DNA from: Trematomus loennbergii
Lineage: Eukaryota > Chordata > Actinopteri > Perciformes > Nototheniidae
Direction of reading: 5' to 3'
DNA length: 64,000 nucleotides
Assembly (NCBI GenBank): GCA_012861695.1
Contig: JAAOOA010000127.1
Coordinates: 23,250,767 to 23,314,766, forward strand
Part shown: positions 46,851-59,080 of the stretch, piece by piece
How the letters are laid out: each line of letters starts with the position of its first letter
Position numbering within the stretch: the first letter of the stretch is position 1
The notes under the pieces: model-generated
Told to the model about the DNA's origin: nothing
Seen by the model: only the letters and a program-made list of their open reading frames with translations
The model's database searches: none
Position numbers and translations under genes: made by a program

Positions 46851-49800
46851 TAACAAAAAAAATATCCAGACGATAAGCAAAGAAATTAAAGACTAATGAA
46901 GAGCAACAGCTGGAGCAACAGCCGGAGGGATGCTCCCTGTGGATACTACGCCTCTGGGTCAACCCTGCCCTGAAAGAGAGTTTAGCTAGACCCGGGTAAG
47001 ACTAGCGTGACACATACAAAGGCCACATGATGGAAGAGGACTAAAATAAAGAGACATTGACTGCTATACCTCCGGCGGCATGAGGAGCTGCACCTGTATG
47101 CACCTTGGCTCCGCTCAGTTTAGTTTCCGCCTCTTCACACTCCCCGCCCACTCAAACACACACACCGCACTCTTCAGCTCTGTTGGCACTGGCGGACACA
47201 ACAGGAGGGGAGGGATCAGGTGGCTTGGGCAAGCAGACGGAAAGGGAATATGTGGGGAGGGGGTGACAAATGAGTCTCGTCAGGTAACATTCGCAGATGT
47301 GAAAGAAGGAATGGGAAGAGGGAGAAAATGGGGAGGGTGTCTTGTCAACTCATATTGGTTCACCAGCGAAAAACCTCCTGCCCCGATGCAGTCAGGAGAC
47401 AGGAGGAAGGAGGCACTTTGAAGGAAGAGGAAGCCTTTAGGAGTGGGTCTGCCTGCACCCGAGGACTGCTTACTGATTCTGATTGAGGAGACAACGAATC
47501 AGGGCCTCGGTCTCTCTGCCTCTACCACGTAGGCTCTGATCAAAAAGAGCAGGGGAGGACAAGTCAAAGTAAGAGCCCTGAAAGCATTCCACGGCCTGGA
47601 CATTTGGGTCACTCGCATGACATGACAAATTAATACAATGACGGACGAAAAAGGAGAAGTGAGAGGAGAGGAAAGGGAAAGGAAATGAAAGGAGATGACT
47701 GAAAGGGAACCAGCATATGCGCAACAGAGAGGATTTGTGTTCCAACATGCCCAGCAGGCAGAGGAAATAGGAACATATTTGCAGCGAGTTACCCAAAATA
47801 AAAAGAAAGATAATAACTTTAAAGTTCTTTTGGCCAAATGAAGGCTCGATCCTTGAGCTGTATTCGGAATCAGACCTTGATAAATTCCCACTGTCGAGGG
47901 TGTTATTAAACACAAGAGAGAATGCAGCGTCTCTGTGCCAGGCAAAACTAATTAAACCCAGGCAGATGTGTCTGGACAGTGGTGTAGCACACACACAAAC
48001 ACACACACACACACGCACAGACACAAAATGTTTCACGGTTGCTCAGTTGTATGCACGTTTAGACACACATGCGCACACACAACCTCTAAATGGGCTGTTA
48101 ACCATGTCCACAGTGCAATCAGTGCCAGCTGATGAGCCGTCGCCATGCTAACTAGACCAGGTGAGGACTGAACAACAGCATCTCAGTTTCAATTTCTAAC
48201 TTTGGTGTGCCTGACATCGTAAACTTTTTGACAGCCAGTGGGCCAGAGAGAGAAAAACGTCTTTCCCCATGGTGGCTTGTTATCCTCGTAAACACCAGGC
48301 AACGCTTTTCTGCAGGTGATGATGAGAATTAGAGCTAACAGCAACCAATTAATCTTTCATGGCGCACGTGTTCTTGCTTTTGTTAGCTCTGCTCCGCAAA
48401 ATTGTATGAGACTGCAGCTGTACAAAAGAGGGCTGGTGACACTTTCATCCTCTCCTTCTTCCTCCTCCTCCTCATCTCCACTTTTCATTCTCATACTTTG
48501 TGAGCAAACAGCTGGGCTTTTTTTTTGCAAAAGCTATCATTACGGCAGCCTAAAGGCATGAGAGCTACACTCAAAATAGCTGATGGAAGCCCAGCTAGCC
48601 GAGTCAGAGGTAGAGATGAGATTGCTTTGGGGATGTGAGTACAGGGGAAGGGGGGGGTTATGGCTATTAGATGATAAACACACAGAACCACACATCCGTG
48701 CACGCATACACGTACAGAAGCGCATGACATGAAGCAATACAAGTGCCCGTATTTTATCTTCATTTAGGCTGTCGTTCTCATCTTCTTGTAATTACTCCAA
48801 TCCTAGGTCACATGCACACATCAGCAGCTCTCTCACAGTCTCCCAAAGACACCCGGTAGTGACTAATCACCCATCTGGAGCAGACATTCCCAGGTCTGGA
48901 TGACAAAGCACCCATGCCCACAATATAGGCTAATGCCCTTCCCAACAAAAGGCTTAGGCTGCATTACAGCAAACGGACAGGTCTAAAGGGAGGATAGGGG
49001 GGTGGCTTATGACCTGGCTCAGACAACATGGACAGGGGAGGAAGCAAGTGACATCACAGATAAGGTTGATGTACTAAGGCTAGCTGCTAGTGGCTACATA
49101 GAGCTGACAAGTCTGTACGTGCAGTTGATTTCAATAGCAGCTCCCCGAGTCAAGGGCAGGGAGAGGGCAAAGCCCAAACAATATGATAAGCCAATTCCAT
49201 GTAACCAAGCTTGTTTGTGAAGTGAAAAATCCAGTGTGGCTTACCCACAGGGCTTTGCTGAAACCCTCTTGTCGCTAAATATTAGCGTGTTCCCGGTGGC
49301 AGGTGCTAGCTATGCCCTCTCAGAGCAGTCCGTTGGGTAGGGCTTATTCTCCAAATGCCTCAACCACTTTTCAAAACTATTTCCCTTGCAGAGGCTTGTT
49401 GCTGGCTGGCATGATCCAGGTAAGTCTCCTAGTTGAGAGGGGGCCCGATGCAACCAAAGCCAGGTTCAGAATATGGGATAAGGTTGGATCAGAGCCAGGA
49501 GCCATTAGCGAGCAGTGTGTCTGACACAACGGGCAGAACACAACATTTTCAAAAAGCGTAGAAGGACTTGAGCGGGGCTGTAGTGAAGAGTGCTAGGCAG
49601 CTGTTTCATTCAGGCCCTCTGATAACAACCCCCTGTCCAGATTGGCTACCGCAAACAGGGGGGACCGTAAGGCAGCATGCATACAAATCACTTCTTTGAA
49701 AGTCTACACTGAGATAAGCAAAACAATTGTGCACTGGCATTCTCTCGTTCATTTATTGGCTGATCAACCCTCTTGTGGTTCAATGTGTGCTGCTGTAAAA

Positions 49801-51021
49801 TGTAATGTAAATGCGTGCATTGAGATTAATGCCAATCTTGACAAAAGAGTATATGAGAGTACAGTTAACAACACTTAAGCTATCGGTAAGGGCCAGCAGT
49901 AAACAGACAGAGATCTCGCTAATGGTCCTGGCCATATCAATTATGGTACAGCGCCTAACCAAACTTACACACTGGCTCCAAAATCAGGGAAGAAGGGGCA
50001 GTTTCTTTAGTCAGGAGATAACACCAGGAATACTCTCTATGGGGATCATGTTTTCAACCCTCACTGTGAATAAGCAAAGAAGAGCATCAATTATGAGTGT
50101 GGGAATGAAAACTAAGGGTTTTATTCATTCTCTTTTACACGTAGTCATAGGATATAACTACCGAACAGAGCATGTGAACAATCTGACAAACACATGGAGG
50201 CACAGGCACTTAGCCCCAACAATGCAAGCCTTTTATTCTGTTGTGGGTTTTGCAAAGACTGATTTATAATACTGGTGTGAAAACATCTGGCTTTGAGTGA
50301 TGCCTGATCTTAACAATCAGTCACAGATTTCAACTGGACTGTCCATACTGACCATTTGCCATCACCAAAAACATCAAACCTTTACATCTGTGACTGTGGC
50401 ACAGTCCCATGAAAAAACCCATCACATCCACTACCGCCACGCTACGCTTACTGCGCACAAAACCCATTGCTATAATTGGCTCCGCTGCACCCTTTTCCCA
50501 CCCTGGGCAGGCCAACCGGCAAATGCAAAAACAAAACTCTGCAGTAACTGGAAGAAATCCAAACTCTGGTCATGTCTCAGTGACAATCAAGCATGACAAA
50601 TGATTTCCAAACATCGCAAAGAAGTGAAAACATGAGCTCTGTTTCAATCAGTCGGGAGAGAAATAAGGGATGAACTAGAAAAAAAGAGAAGAGGTGAAAC
50701 AAAAACATTGTTCATCATTGCTCGCTTCGGGAGGCTAAGGTTGATGGCACACCTCCAGATGACAACACACACTCCATCACCCTCACATAAACAGACAGAA
50801 AAGGTGCAGTTGTGAAGCAGATCTGTTGTTTCACAGCGACCGCAGTGAGGACCACAACCATGTCATTACCCCAGCCAGCGGAGAAGAGGAACCCCAGAGC
50901 CTGATAGTCTCGCGGGAGAGTCGAGAGTGTTTGTGTCGGGTTGTTTGACAATGAAGAATAAACAGAAAGCAGGAGGGGAAGAGTTAGCCTGTGAATGTGT
51001 ATCAAAGTGCGACTGAATGAA

Positions 51022-51042
51022 TGTGTGTGTGTGTGTGTGTGT
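51022..51042. repeat. (TG)10 microsatellite
   Basis: About ten uninterrupted TG units. Confidence 0.95.
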
Positions 51043-53605
51043 ATGGGAGGTGTCTGCTATCAAACCACAGCTGGAGTTTGAGCAAGCGCAGTGGAGATGT
51101 TTGTCATACCAGAACAAGGAGCATGTCTGGACCAGGACTTGACGGACAGGATCGTAACATTTCCGCGCCGTGTTATGCATGCCCACTGCACCTCGCGGGA
51201 ACGCGCACAGCGTAAAGCCAAAACTCACAGACATTTCAATGATTTGTACGGCAAAGTTAGGTTTGGAAACGGTATCATTTCCTTTTTGGAGGGCATGCAT
51301 AACACGGCATAACACCGGAGCGGACTGCTTTCAGATTTTTCCGTCATTGTTTTTAAAAAAACGTCATAGACGGAAAATATTCGGTTAACGCGACCTCTGG
51401 TATGGACTGTGATGAATACTAGAGGGGCCCTAAGGCTCTCTGAAGGAAAACACACTGCTCTCCCTCTTCAACAGAATACACTCAAAGTAACAAACCCATG
51501 ATTTGAGGGAATGGGTGGCTTAAGGCCACTCATTAATATAAAAACAGAAAAGTAAATCACCAACGGGAGCGAAGGGCAGGAGGGGGAGTTATTTATGGGA
51601 AAAAGTGTAATTTATAAACTAAGTAACTAATTATCACCAGCAAGAGACAATAGAAACACCCAATCAGTCATAATTGTTTCTCGGTGTGACATGACTGCAG
51701 ATAGAGGAAAACTATAATTGATATTCTGAACTGACTTTTGTTAATTAAAGCACTGATTATCTGCTAAACAGACTTCGACAAACCAGAGGCGCAGCACTGC
51801 CCTTTGGAAAAGGCCCTTGCATAGCGTTAAACTAAATTCCTCTGAGGCCTATGTTTTTGGCAGCTGTCGGGGGATCAGGGCGTTCAATGATATGTAAACA
51901 AACACAAAAATGGGCGAATGGTTTGCACACGAGACAATCCCTAAACCAAGCATTTGTGTTTGTTTTATCTAAAAAAAAAGACCAAGCTTTATTAATGGAT
52001 TGAGCCTGGAGGGACAGAGGCTGTGAGCGGAAAGAGGCTGCAGGAGCAGTTTGTGTACCATTGTGATTTTATCCCTCTCTGCTCTTGGGGAAAGATGATG
52101 CCAAAACATTACACCAACAAATATATATAGAAGAAAAACCCTTAAACTCTGTATGGCAACAAAAATAAGCCTACAAAAATGATCTAAATCCTCATGTAGG
52201 AAAGGTTTACAGAAAGGAACTGCCCTGTAATTACCGAAGCATATCTGTGGACTGAAGGGTTTGTGGATTAGAAAGGCTGGACACTGAACAAAAGGGGACC
52301 TTGGCTTACAGAGAGCCTGGACTGGGCATATAGGGGAGGCGGTTGAGGACAGCACACTTAATGGAAGTGACAGTCAGCAGATACTCGCCAGACCCCTCCA
52401 CTCGCAATCGCTCCCGCCGCCTTCTTCTCTGGCGGCCCGAAAAAGAAAAGGGAAAAAAAAAAACAGACCGTTTCCCCCACATCTACAGATTACATACAAT
52501 GCACCCTAACATACCAGGACAGAGAGTGAGAGAGAGAGGGGGGAGGGGAGGTGATGGGTGGAGTAAGGGGGGGGAGAGAAAAGACAGGGAGTGCTGCCAG
52601 GGCCTACTTTTAGATAGCGTGGTTATCAGCGAGCAAAGGAGAGTGGGAGAAACAAAGAGGAAGTTTACTGGAGTTGTTTTATCTGGAAGGGCATTAAACT
52701 GAGAGGCACACAGGGGACGAGACAGAGTCAAGAGAAAGACCATTCACAGGAAAGGGAGAAACTGTCCAAAGTCAGGCAACCTTCAGAAGCGTCCCGTCTC
52801 TAACTCACACCCACACACACTTTGCCCTTGGCTGAAAGTCATCCTTTGGTTCATGGTTGCTGGCTTTGATAGGAGCCCAGGCCCTGGAACGAGTTACTAA
52901 CGACCCAGAAAGCCGCTTGTCGGGCGATTGGTGCAGCTTGATATTCAGCGAGAGAGGCTGTCACTGGGATGGAAACTGAATGCGGCCTTTGATAAAACAC
53001 TCAAAGAGGGATAAAAACAGAATAGGAAGTGGGCAGCCCATTAGGCCTCGATAGAAAGAAGGGGAAATACACGGGGCCAGACGACGGGGATCTGAGGTAA
53101 ATCCGCGCCTCTGTGTGTTGTCCTTGACCCCGTCGGATGGGGTTGAAGCCAGCAGTGAAAAAGAGAGTTGGGCACACTGCCCCCCAGGTGTGGGCTGGAG
53201 AGGGATCAGAGGGATGTTGGTGAGGGGACCCCCTCCCACTGGCAGCACCAAGGCAGGCTGCAGGAGCCCACTAATAAGAGAACTTAGCCGCTGACCTCTC
53301 TACAGGCTCTATACCTTTTAATGAGATCCATGCCTTTGATTTCTCTCGCCGCCTGGAGGGAGAGACAGATCACGCATAACCCACACACACACACACATAT
53401 CAACTTCGCCAACTGTAGATGGACACTTTCACATCCACACTCTGCTGTACACACAGACACACGAGATGTACACAGTTAAAATAATGAGCGTTCTCTAATC
53501 CACGTTTGGCTAAGGGCTCTCGTGCGTGTACATGCATGCACAGGGGAAGTGGATACACGACGATGGACTAGAACAAGCGCTGCCTGAGCTAACTAAAGCA
53601 AACTG

Positions 53606-53606
<1 letters not shown>

Positions 53607-53640
<34 letters not shown>
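53607..53640. repeat. (AC)17 microsatellite
   Basis: Seventeen uninterrupted AC units, the longest dinucleotide repeat I noticed in the window, with imperfect AC/GACA extension to about 53657. Confidence 0.97.
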
Positions 53641-53642
<2 letters not shown>

Positions 53643-54249
53643 CACACAGACAGACAGATCCACACAGACGTAAGCTTAGCCCCAGCTCAAGGACACAACA
53701 CCCACCTTGTTAAGAGAAGGCCAAGGGAAGTGCAGGTGAGATTAAATCCAGACATGCTTGCTCACAGATAGAATTGAATTATTGATCAGCCAACAGATTG
53801 TGTTATGAGGAATTCATGGATTGACGCGAGGCCCCTTAGGCTGAAAGAAATGCTGTGTGTGGACTCACTGTACATTTGTGTATCTGGGTGCATGTGCCTA
53901 TGTGCTGGGAAAGCAGGTGTACTGGTGGAAGTTCAAATGATTGTTCTGTTGGTGGAGTGGGCAGTGTGAGCTTGTGCAGACAAGACACAGCAAACAGAGA
54001 ATCGATCAAGCTGACTGGGGGTGATGCATACAGAAGGAAGGCCTCACCCTCGCTGCGCTGAGAGAGCATTAACTGCTCACACACTGAGTGGCTTTTCACT
54101 GGCACTCAGGCAACAGCGCAATCCTCAGCTCTTAATACTACCATGGGCAGAGGAAATGGGATTTTTATTCGTCTGAGCTCCCACGGGTGGTCTGCTGCCG
54201 CTAATAATGCACTAAAATCCAGGGTCTCGCCAAGCTTGGGTTCTGTTAC

Positions 54250-55008
54250 TAATGGCGCATTTCCACTACACGGCCTCGCTCGGTATGGCTAGGCCTCGTT
54301 AGGACTGGCTCACTTTATGGCACATTTCCATTACAGTTTAGGAACTGGGGTAGTATCTATAGTAACGCAGTGTAGGCGGAGCCGTGACGTCATCTTCAAT
54401 GAGAACCCCAGAAAACAACACAGCCGTTAGCTGTTAGCACTCAGAGCTCACAGCTCTCAATATGTTCAGAAACTAGACAAAAGTTAAACAAGTACAAACC
54501 ACAGACTGCCTGTGTCATGGCGAATACAGTCGCTGGTTTTTATGTCTGTATAGGCCGTTGTTGTGAGTGTGGACGGTCGGAGCATATACTGCGTTAGCTT
54601 AGCCAATCTCCATTTAGAAAACACGCATTTTAAAAGGTTTTTCGCCTGCCGTCTGTCTGCAGACTTGTCAAAGCATTAATTCATGGTTTTTCTACTAACC
54701 GGTATCAGTATGTTGTTACTTCGGCATCATTTTGAAACGTGTATTACAATTAAATCACGGTCAAAATATGTCCCATCTTGTTGTAGTTGTAGCCCCCTTG
54801 CAGCGATTCTCTCTCTAGTTTAGCATACTCAGCCCGACTCAGCCTCGTTGTCTCTGGCCCTAGATCCACGATTTTATGAGGCCAGAAAAACTGTGAATTA
54901 GGACCCGCCGGCCGGTACTAGGCCAAGTGGAAACGCAACCAAAGACGGGCCGCTGACGTCACAGCCCTCTTAAACCGTGCTCTGCGCTGTAGTGGAAACG
55001 CGCCATAA
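54250..55008 (-). mobile_element. MITE family B, copy 2 (TAA-flanked, inverted)
   Basis: The element body is 54253-55005 (753 bp), flanked by TAA at 54250-54252 and 55006-55008. It starts TGGCGCATTTCCACTACA and ends TGTAGTGGAAACGCGCCA. It is the reverse-oriented sister of 22951-23695, with the same order of internal segments. A second, inner pair of terminal-like motifs is clear: 'tggcacatttccattaca' at 54320-54337 and 'agtggaaacgcaac' at 54926-54939. Two full CRE palindromes TGACGTCA lie at 54385-54392 and 54954-54961. The left arm has degenerate GGCCTCG/GGCTAGG repetition. No transposase. PIF/Harbinger is inferred from the TAA duplication. Confidence 0.88.
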
Positions 55009-57439
55009 CATCAACATCAGCCAACATGAGGTGCGTGATGCCATTAGACAAAAGGTAGGACTATATTCTGTCATGAGGCTGTGGCACCAGAAAGCCCACT
55101 TTAACGCAGAAACGTTTCAACACTTCCTTAATGGTCAACCACAGCATGAGGAACTCGCCAGCGTGACTGAATGTTTTGCACAGCATATTTTTTTCCAAGG
55201 CTTAACCTAGTTCTTGAAAAAAAAAATCAAAAAAATCAAGCCTGAAGCCAGGTCAGGCTGCTCTATGCTTGAGCTTTAGGGACACATCTCCATGATTAGT
55301 GTCTCTAAAGCTAACAACATAAAAACAGTCACATCAGTATTGTCACACGCAGAGCCACAACTTCCATATTTCATGGATACTGTGACCAAACGTATAGGTG
55401 TGGCCTGGCCAAACAAATATCATGCAGATTTAGATTAAATACTAAATCACTTATTTAATCTGGTCTAATCAGATTTGCCTTACAGAAAATAAATGACACT
55501 TTATCACTTGGATTTACACCATATTTAATCTCCCATTTATTCAGTAATTAGGACTTGTTTGTTTATATCCTTTGAGCAGAACAGATGTGTAGTTTTAGCA
55601 CGCTGCTCAAGGGGATAATGTTTTGTTTTCAAGTCGGATGGTGGAGAGACACAAAGAACCCGATGGGACCAAGATGTGAGTAAATTGTTTCCATCACCCA
55701 AAGAGCAGACCGAATCCATATGACTAATTAAACAACAGACAAAGGAATGTGTGATGACATCCTGACGGCAGACAAAAACAGGGACTGGAAGTGAAACAGA
55801 ACAGATAAAAATAAAAAACACTGGCTAAGGGAGGCGGAGAGAGGCATGTCAGTGGAAGTGACTGAACATTTCAACAGGGAGGACTACAGAGAGACCTTAA
55901 TGGAGGTCTGGAGTGGTGGATAAATGGCTACTCTGGTCTGGTCATGCCACCACTCGACGGCGGTCCCCCTAGTCAACAAGCAGCGCCACATTGACATGGC
56001 CTCTTAGACCCCACTTTGCTTCAATCTGTTGTTGGAAAGCTCCTCCATATCAATGGAAAGAAGATGAAAGTAGAAGGGGAAATGTTCTCCTGGTGAGACT
56101 TGTGTGATTTGGGGATCCAATTTGGCAGCCTGTTTTCTGTAAACATTGTAACTGCAGCTTGTTTCAGAGACGGACTATAGCGAGCAGCATTAAGCTGTTC
56201 ACAGTGTGGGAGGAGAGAGACAAGGTCTTGGTAATAAGGTTCTCTAACCTCAGCAGCAGATCTACTCGGGCTAATGACTGTAATTAAAGAGCCACGCTCC
56301 ACGGAGGGATCAATGACGTGGGATCAGCCCAGACAGGACGTAGAATAGACGCAGCAACAGAAGAAGGGAGCGACCACAGGGCTGAGTTTCAAAACTTACA
56401 GGCTGTACAAATGGGAAGTCAAGTGGTAGGCTAGCATGTGTTATGCAGGCCTGTAAATATTTAGGCATTCTTACAGGGGCATGGTGGCTGCAACTCTGAT
56501 GTCATTTCTTCTAGGCCTGTCATTTGCTTTAGTTAGAGGCTGGAAACCAAGTGCGGCAGAGTAACTGTAAACACAGATCTGTGAAAACGGGAACACTGGG
56601 AAACAAGAGTGTCACAGGACAAAAATGTACGTGCAAGAAGCACAAGTGCATGACCATCACATGTCTGACTCACTGTATACAGATTAGTGAAGAGAAGGGA
56701 GAAGATAGAAAAATGCAGATACCATGTCTACGTGATTTGCAGACACCAGCATAAAATATATCCGACAACTTCCTTGGCGCATATAAAGTTGAGAGGGGGA
56801 AACCAAAACTGGGCAGCTTTGAATGAGTCAGTGAGGAATATGCATGTCATCACGGCTGCGTGAATAGGAGAGTAAGGCTGGGGGGCAAGCGCAGACACCC
56901 AAGACATAGAGTTATGATGACACCTCCACAGATCTGCATTTCAGAAGACAGCCCCGAAGCCCCAGGCAGGTTTGAAGCACCAGGATTAATATCCACCTAG
57001 ACTAAAGACACACTGAGTAAGGAAAGACAAAAAAAATGTAGTTGTACAAAAAAAGAAGTTATGGAGGGCAGGACAATGGTTACAGAGAGACTCTGTTCTG
57101 CTAATAAAGGCTTCAAAGATAGAGACGTGAGTATAAACAGGAAGTTATAAAACACAAGAGCATTGGATACTTCCACATTGCTCCAGCACAAGGGTCATGG
57201 TTGGCTTATCAGGCATAGCTAACATTCCTGTCAGAGCACGACCAAGGCAGGGAGGTGTAAAATACAAGTCTATAGTCTGCTACAATGCCCCAACTAAACA
57301 AGGTCAATGCCAAAGTAGAAACCCGACTCATACTAATGCCCTACGTGTCTGCTTTCCAAAGAATTATGCACCAAATGTCACAAAGCTCACCTTTGTGCTT
57401 TTTTCAGTGTGTTATAACATATTTTCTGTTAATGCCTAT
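55009..57439. other. unique non-coding stretch
   Basis: Short A-runs near 55218-55240. No exon or transposable element was recognised. Frames of 60-94 codons on both strands have no domain. AT-rich sequence at 55430-55550 holds nothing I can name. Confidence 0.4.
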
Positions 57440-57565
57440 TTTTGCTGCTTTTATTGCAGATTTCCTTCGTTTTTTGCTTATAGTCTACTTGCCTTTTCCC
57501 CTGCTACATCATTCTGGGTGACTTATTTCCCCATGGGGATCAATAAAGAAACCTCTCAAACTTAA
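57440..57565 (+). repeat. LINE-like 3' tail fragment
   Basis: It ends with 'ttatttccccatggggatca' then 'ataaagaaacc', which recalls the plus-oriented tail of a common fish non-LTR retrotransposon ('tttcccc...ggggatcaataaag'). The upstream boundary is a guess. The 122-codon frame at 57197-57565 runs into it without reverse-transcriptase motifs and is not claimed as a gene. Confidence 0.5.
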
Positions 57566-58009
57566 AACAACACTGTTATCTTAGGAAATCCCACCTCAGA
57601 CATTATCAACCACACATTTTAGCGGTGGTCACTACAAAATGTCAGCCTATAAGGTTAAGGCAGTTTCTTTGCCAGCGTTATTACTGCTGCCACAGTAAAA
57701 TGGGCCCGCCAGTTTACAGAGAAGCAACAGAGCCAGTGGCATTTAACTAGATTCTCAGGAACTTTTACAATTGCTGTATGAACAGATTTTAATAGGTCCC
57801 TCCTGGATCATAGGCTACTGAAAGGCCACAATACCCACCTCATTTAACAGAGGCAAGGACACTGACATAGAAATGATTAATTTCATAATACCATTTCATT
57901 ATAGAATGTATAAAAAGGCAGACAGGCTTGCCAATACAATGTATTATAGCTCGATAATGCACTTTCTAAGAAGTATAGATATATATTTGATGTAATGTAC
58001 AGCTGAATG
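57566..58009. other. unique non-coding stretch
   Basis: AT-rich and complex, with no repeat or exon recognised. Confidence 0.4.
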
Positions 58010-58180
58010 AGAAACATCTTGAACAGGTGAACTCTCTGCTTTACGCTTACATTTCATTAATCAAGCATGTGATTTCATTTTAAAGACATAATTACCAAAA
58101 GCAATTGAGTGCAAAATAGCGTTCAATGGCAAGCACAGGTATGGCTTAATGAAAAAAATCTCATCTTTTCCCAGCAAATC
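58010..58180. promoter_or_regulatory. candidate conserved regulatory element
   Basis: Contains 'acatttcattaatcaagc', 'gtgatttcattttaaagac', 'ataattaccaaaagcaattg' and 'gtatggcttaatg'. Homeodomain cores are closely packed, including ATTAATCA of PBC/Hox type. No simple repeat and no frame. Regulatory function is inferred. Confidence 0.33.
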
Positions 58181-58252
58181 CTTCCCTGGCTTTAAACTAT
58201 GATCGAAAAAGACAAGCAAGAGATAGACACCCTACCTCCAGCAGTGCTGCCA

Positions 58253-58267
58253 CCCCCCCCCCCCCCC
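58253..58267. repeat. C15 homopolymer
   Basis: Fifteen consecutive C. The rest of 58181-58849 shows nothing recognisable. Confidence 0.95.
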
Positions 58268-58849
58268 ATGTCCATTTCCAGCTGCCAGTTGGTTTCAGCA
58301 GATGCCAGCGATAATAAGGACAGCATATGTTTCCTCAAGATCTAATGTTGCTATTTCTATTTTAGAGCAGCAGAATTTATATTATAAGAGGTGCCAGATT
58401 TCACCCCACTTAAAATTGTAAATGAGGCACTCTTAATGCACAAATACCTGGCAGGTCAACTATACTTTCTTATTTAAATGTGTGAAAGAACATAAATAGC
58501 AGTTGCTTGTAATATGGAAATTAAAGTGGTAAATATTGTAATGCTTTTCTAATCAGTTGTTCACGCCAAACGAAGCGCTGTTTCTGGTTGAGACACACTG
58601 AAGCTTGTACGTTTCTTTTTAAAAGCACCGTCTATTTAAAACAAGGTTGTTCAGAGTCAAACTTGTGCAATTGAGTTACTTCCTATATCAATGAGGATCA
58701 TTCATCTCTTCTATGAAGTTACACTTTAACAGAGCATCCCTCCATGTCTTCCTCAGTTTACACCTTCCCCCTTAGCTCTCTCAGGTTGGTGTGACCTTCA
58801 TCTCCAGCTGCCGACAGTGCACTGACCCTTCATGCATCTGTCACCCGCC

Positions 58850-59080
58850 AGTCCTGGCTGAGGCTCATTTTCAGTACTACATAATTAATCGCTCAGCGTG
58901 CATTAAAAAAAAAAAAGAAGAAGAATCAGAGTGCCAATACTCGATAGCAACTACCATATTAACATAAACCAGCTGGAAGTCATATTAGCTGTAAAGCAGA
59001 GGTGATAATTAAAAATGATCTTGGCAGAAGTTAATTGGTCAGTTTGAGGATTAACTGAGAAATTACTTGAATAAAAATGA
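58850..59080. promoter_or_regulatory. candidate conserved regulatory element
   Basis: Contains 'ctacataattaatcgctcag' then 'cgtgcattaaaa', 'gataattaaaaatg', 'agttaattggtcag' and 'ggattaactgag', plus an A-run at 58906-58916. Dense homeodomain cores in otherwise complex sequence. Inference only. Confidence 0.3.

Larger units (their letters stand above)
46851..54249. other. long unique non-coding stretch with simple repeats
   Basis: Simple repeats are (AC)8 at 47999-48014, (TG) at 51022-51042 and (AC)17 at 53607-53640. The plus strand is purine-rich at 47640-47700 and 52510-52740. Frames of up to 188 codons (47470-48036 minus, 49811-50269 plus) either read through AC repeats or lack any domain and splice context. 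AT-rich complex sequence at 51690-51770 ('actataattgatattctg', 'gttaattaaagcactgatta') may be regulatory, weakly. Confidence 0.4.

Noticed and set aside
47470..48036. 188-codon minus-strand open frame
   Set aside because: It begins in an AC microsatellite (reading a V-C repeat), overlaps another minus-strand frame, and shows no domain or splice context. This length can arise by chance in a 64-kb window.
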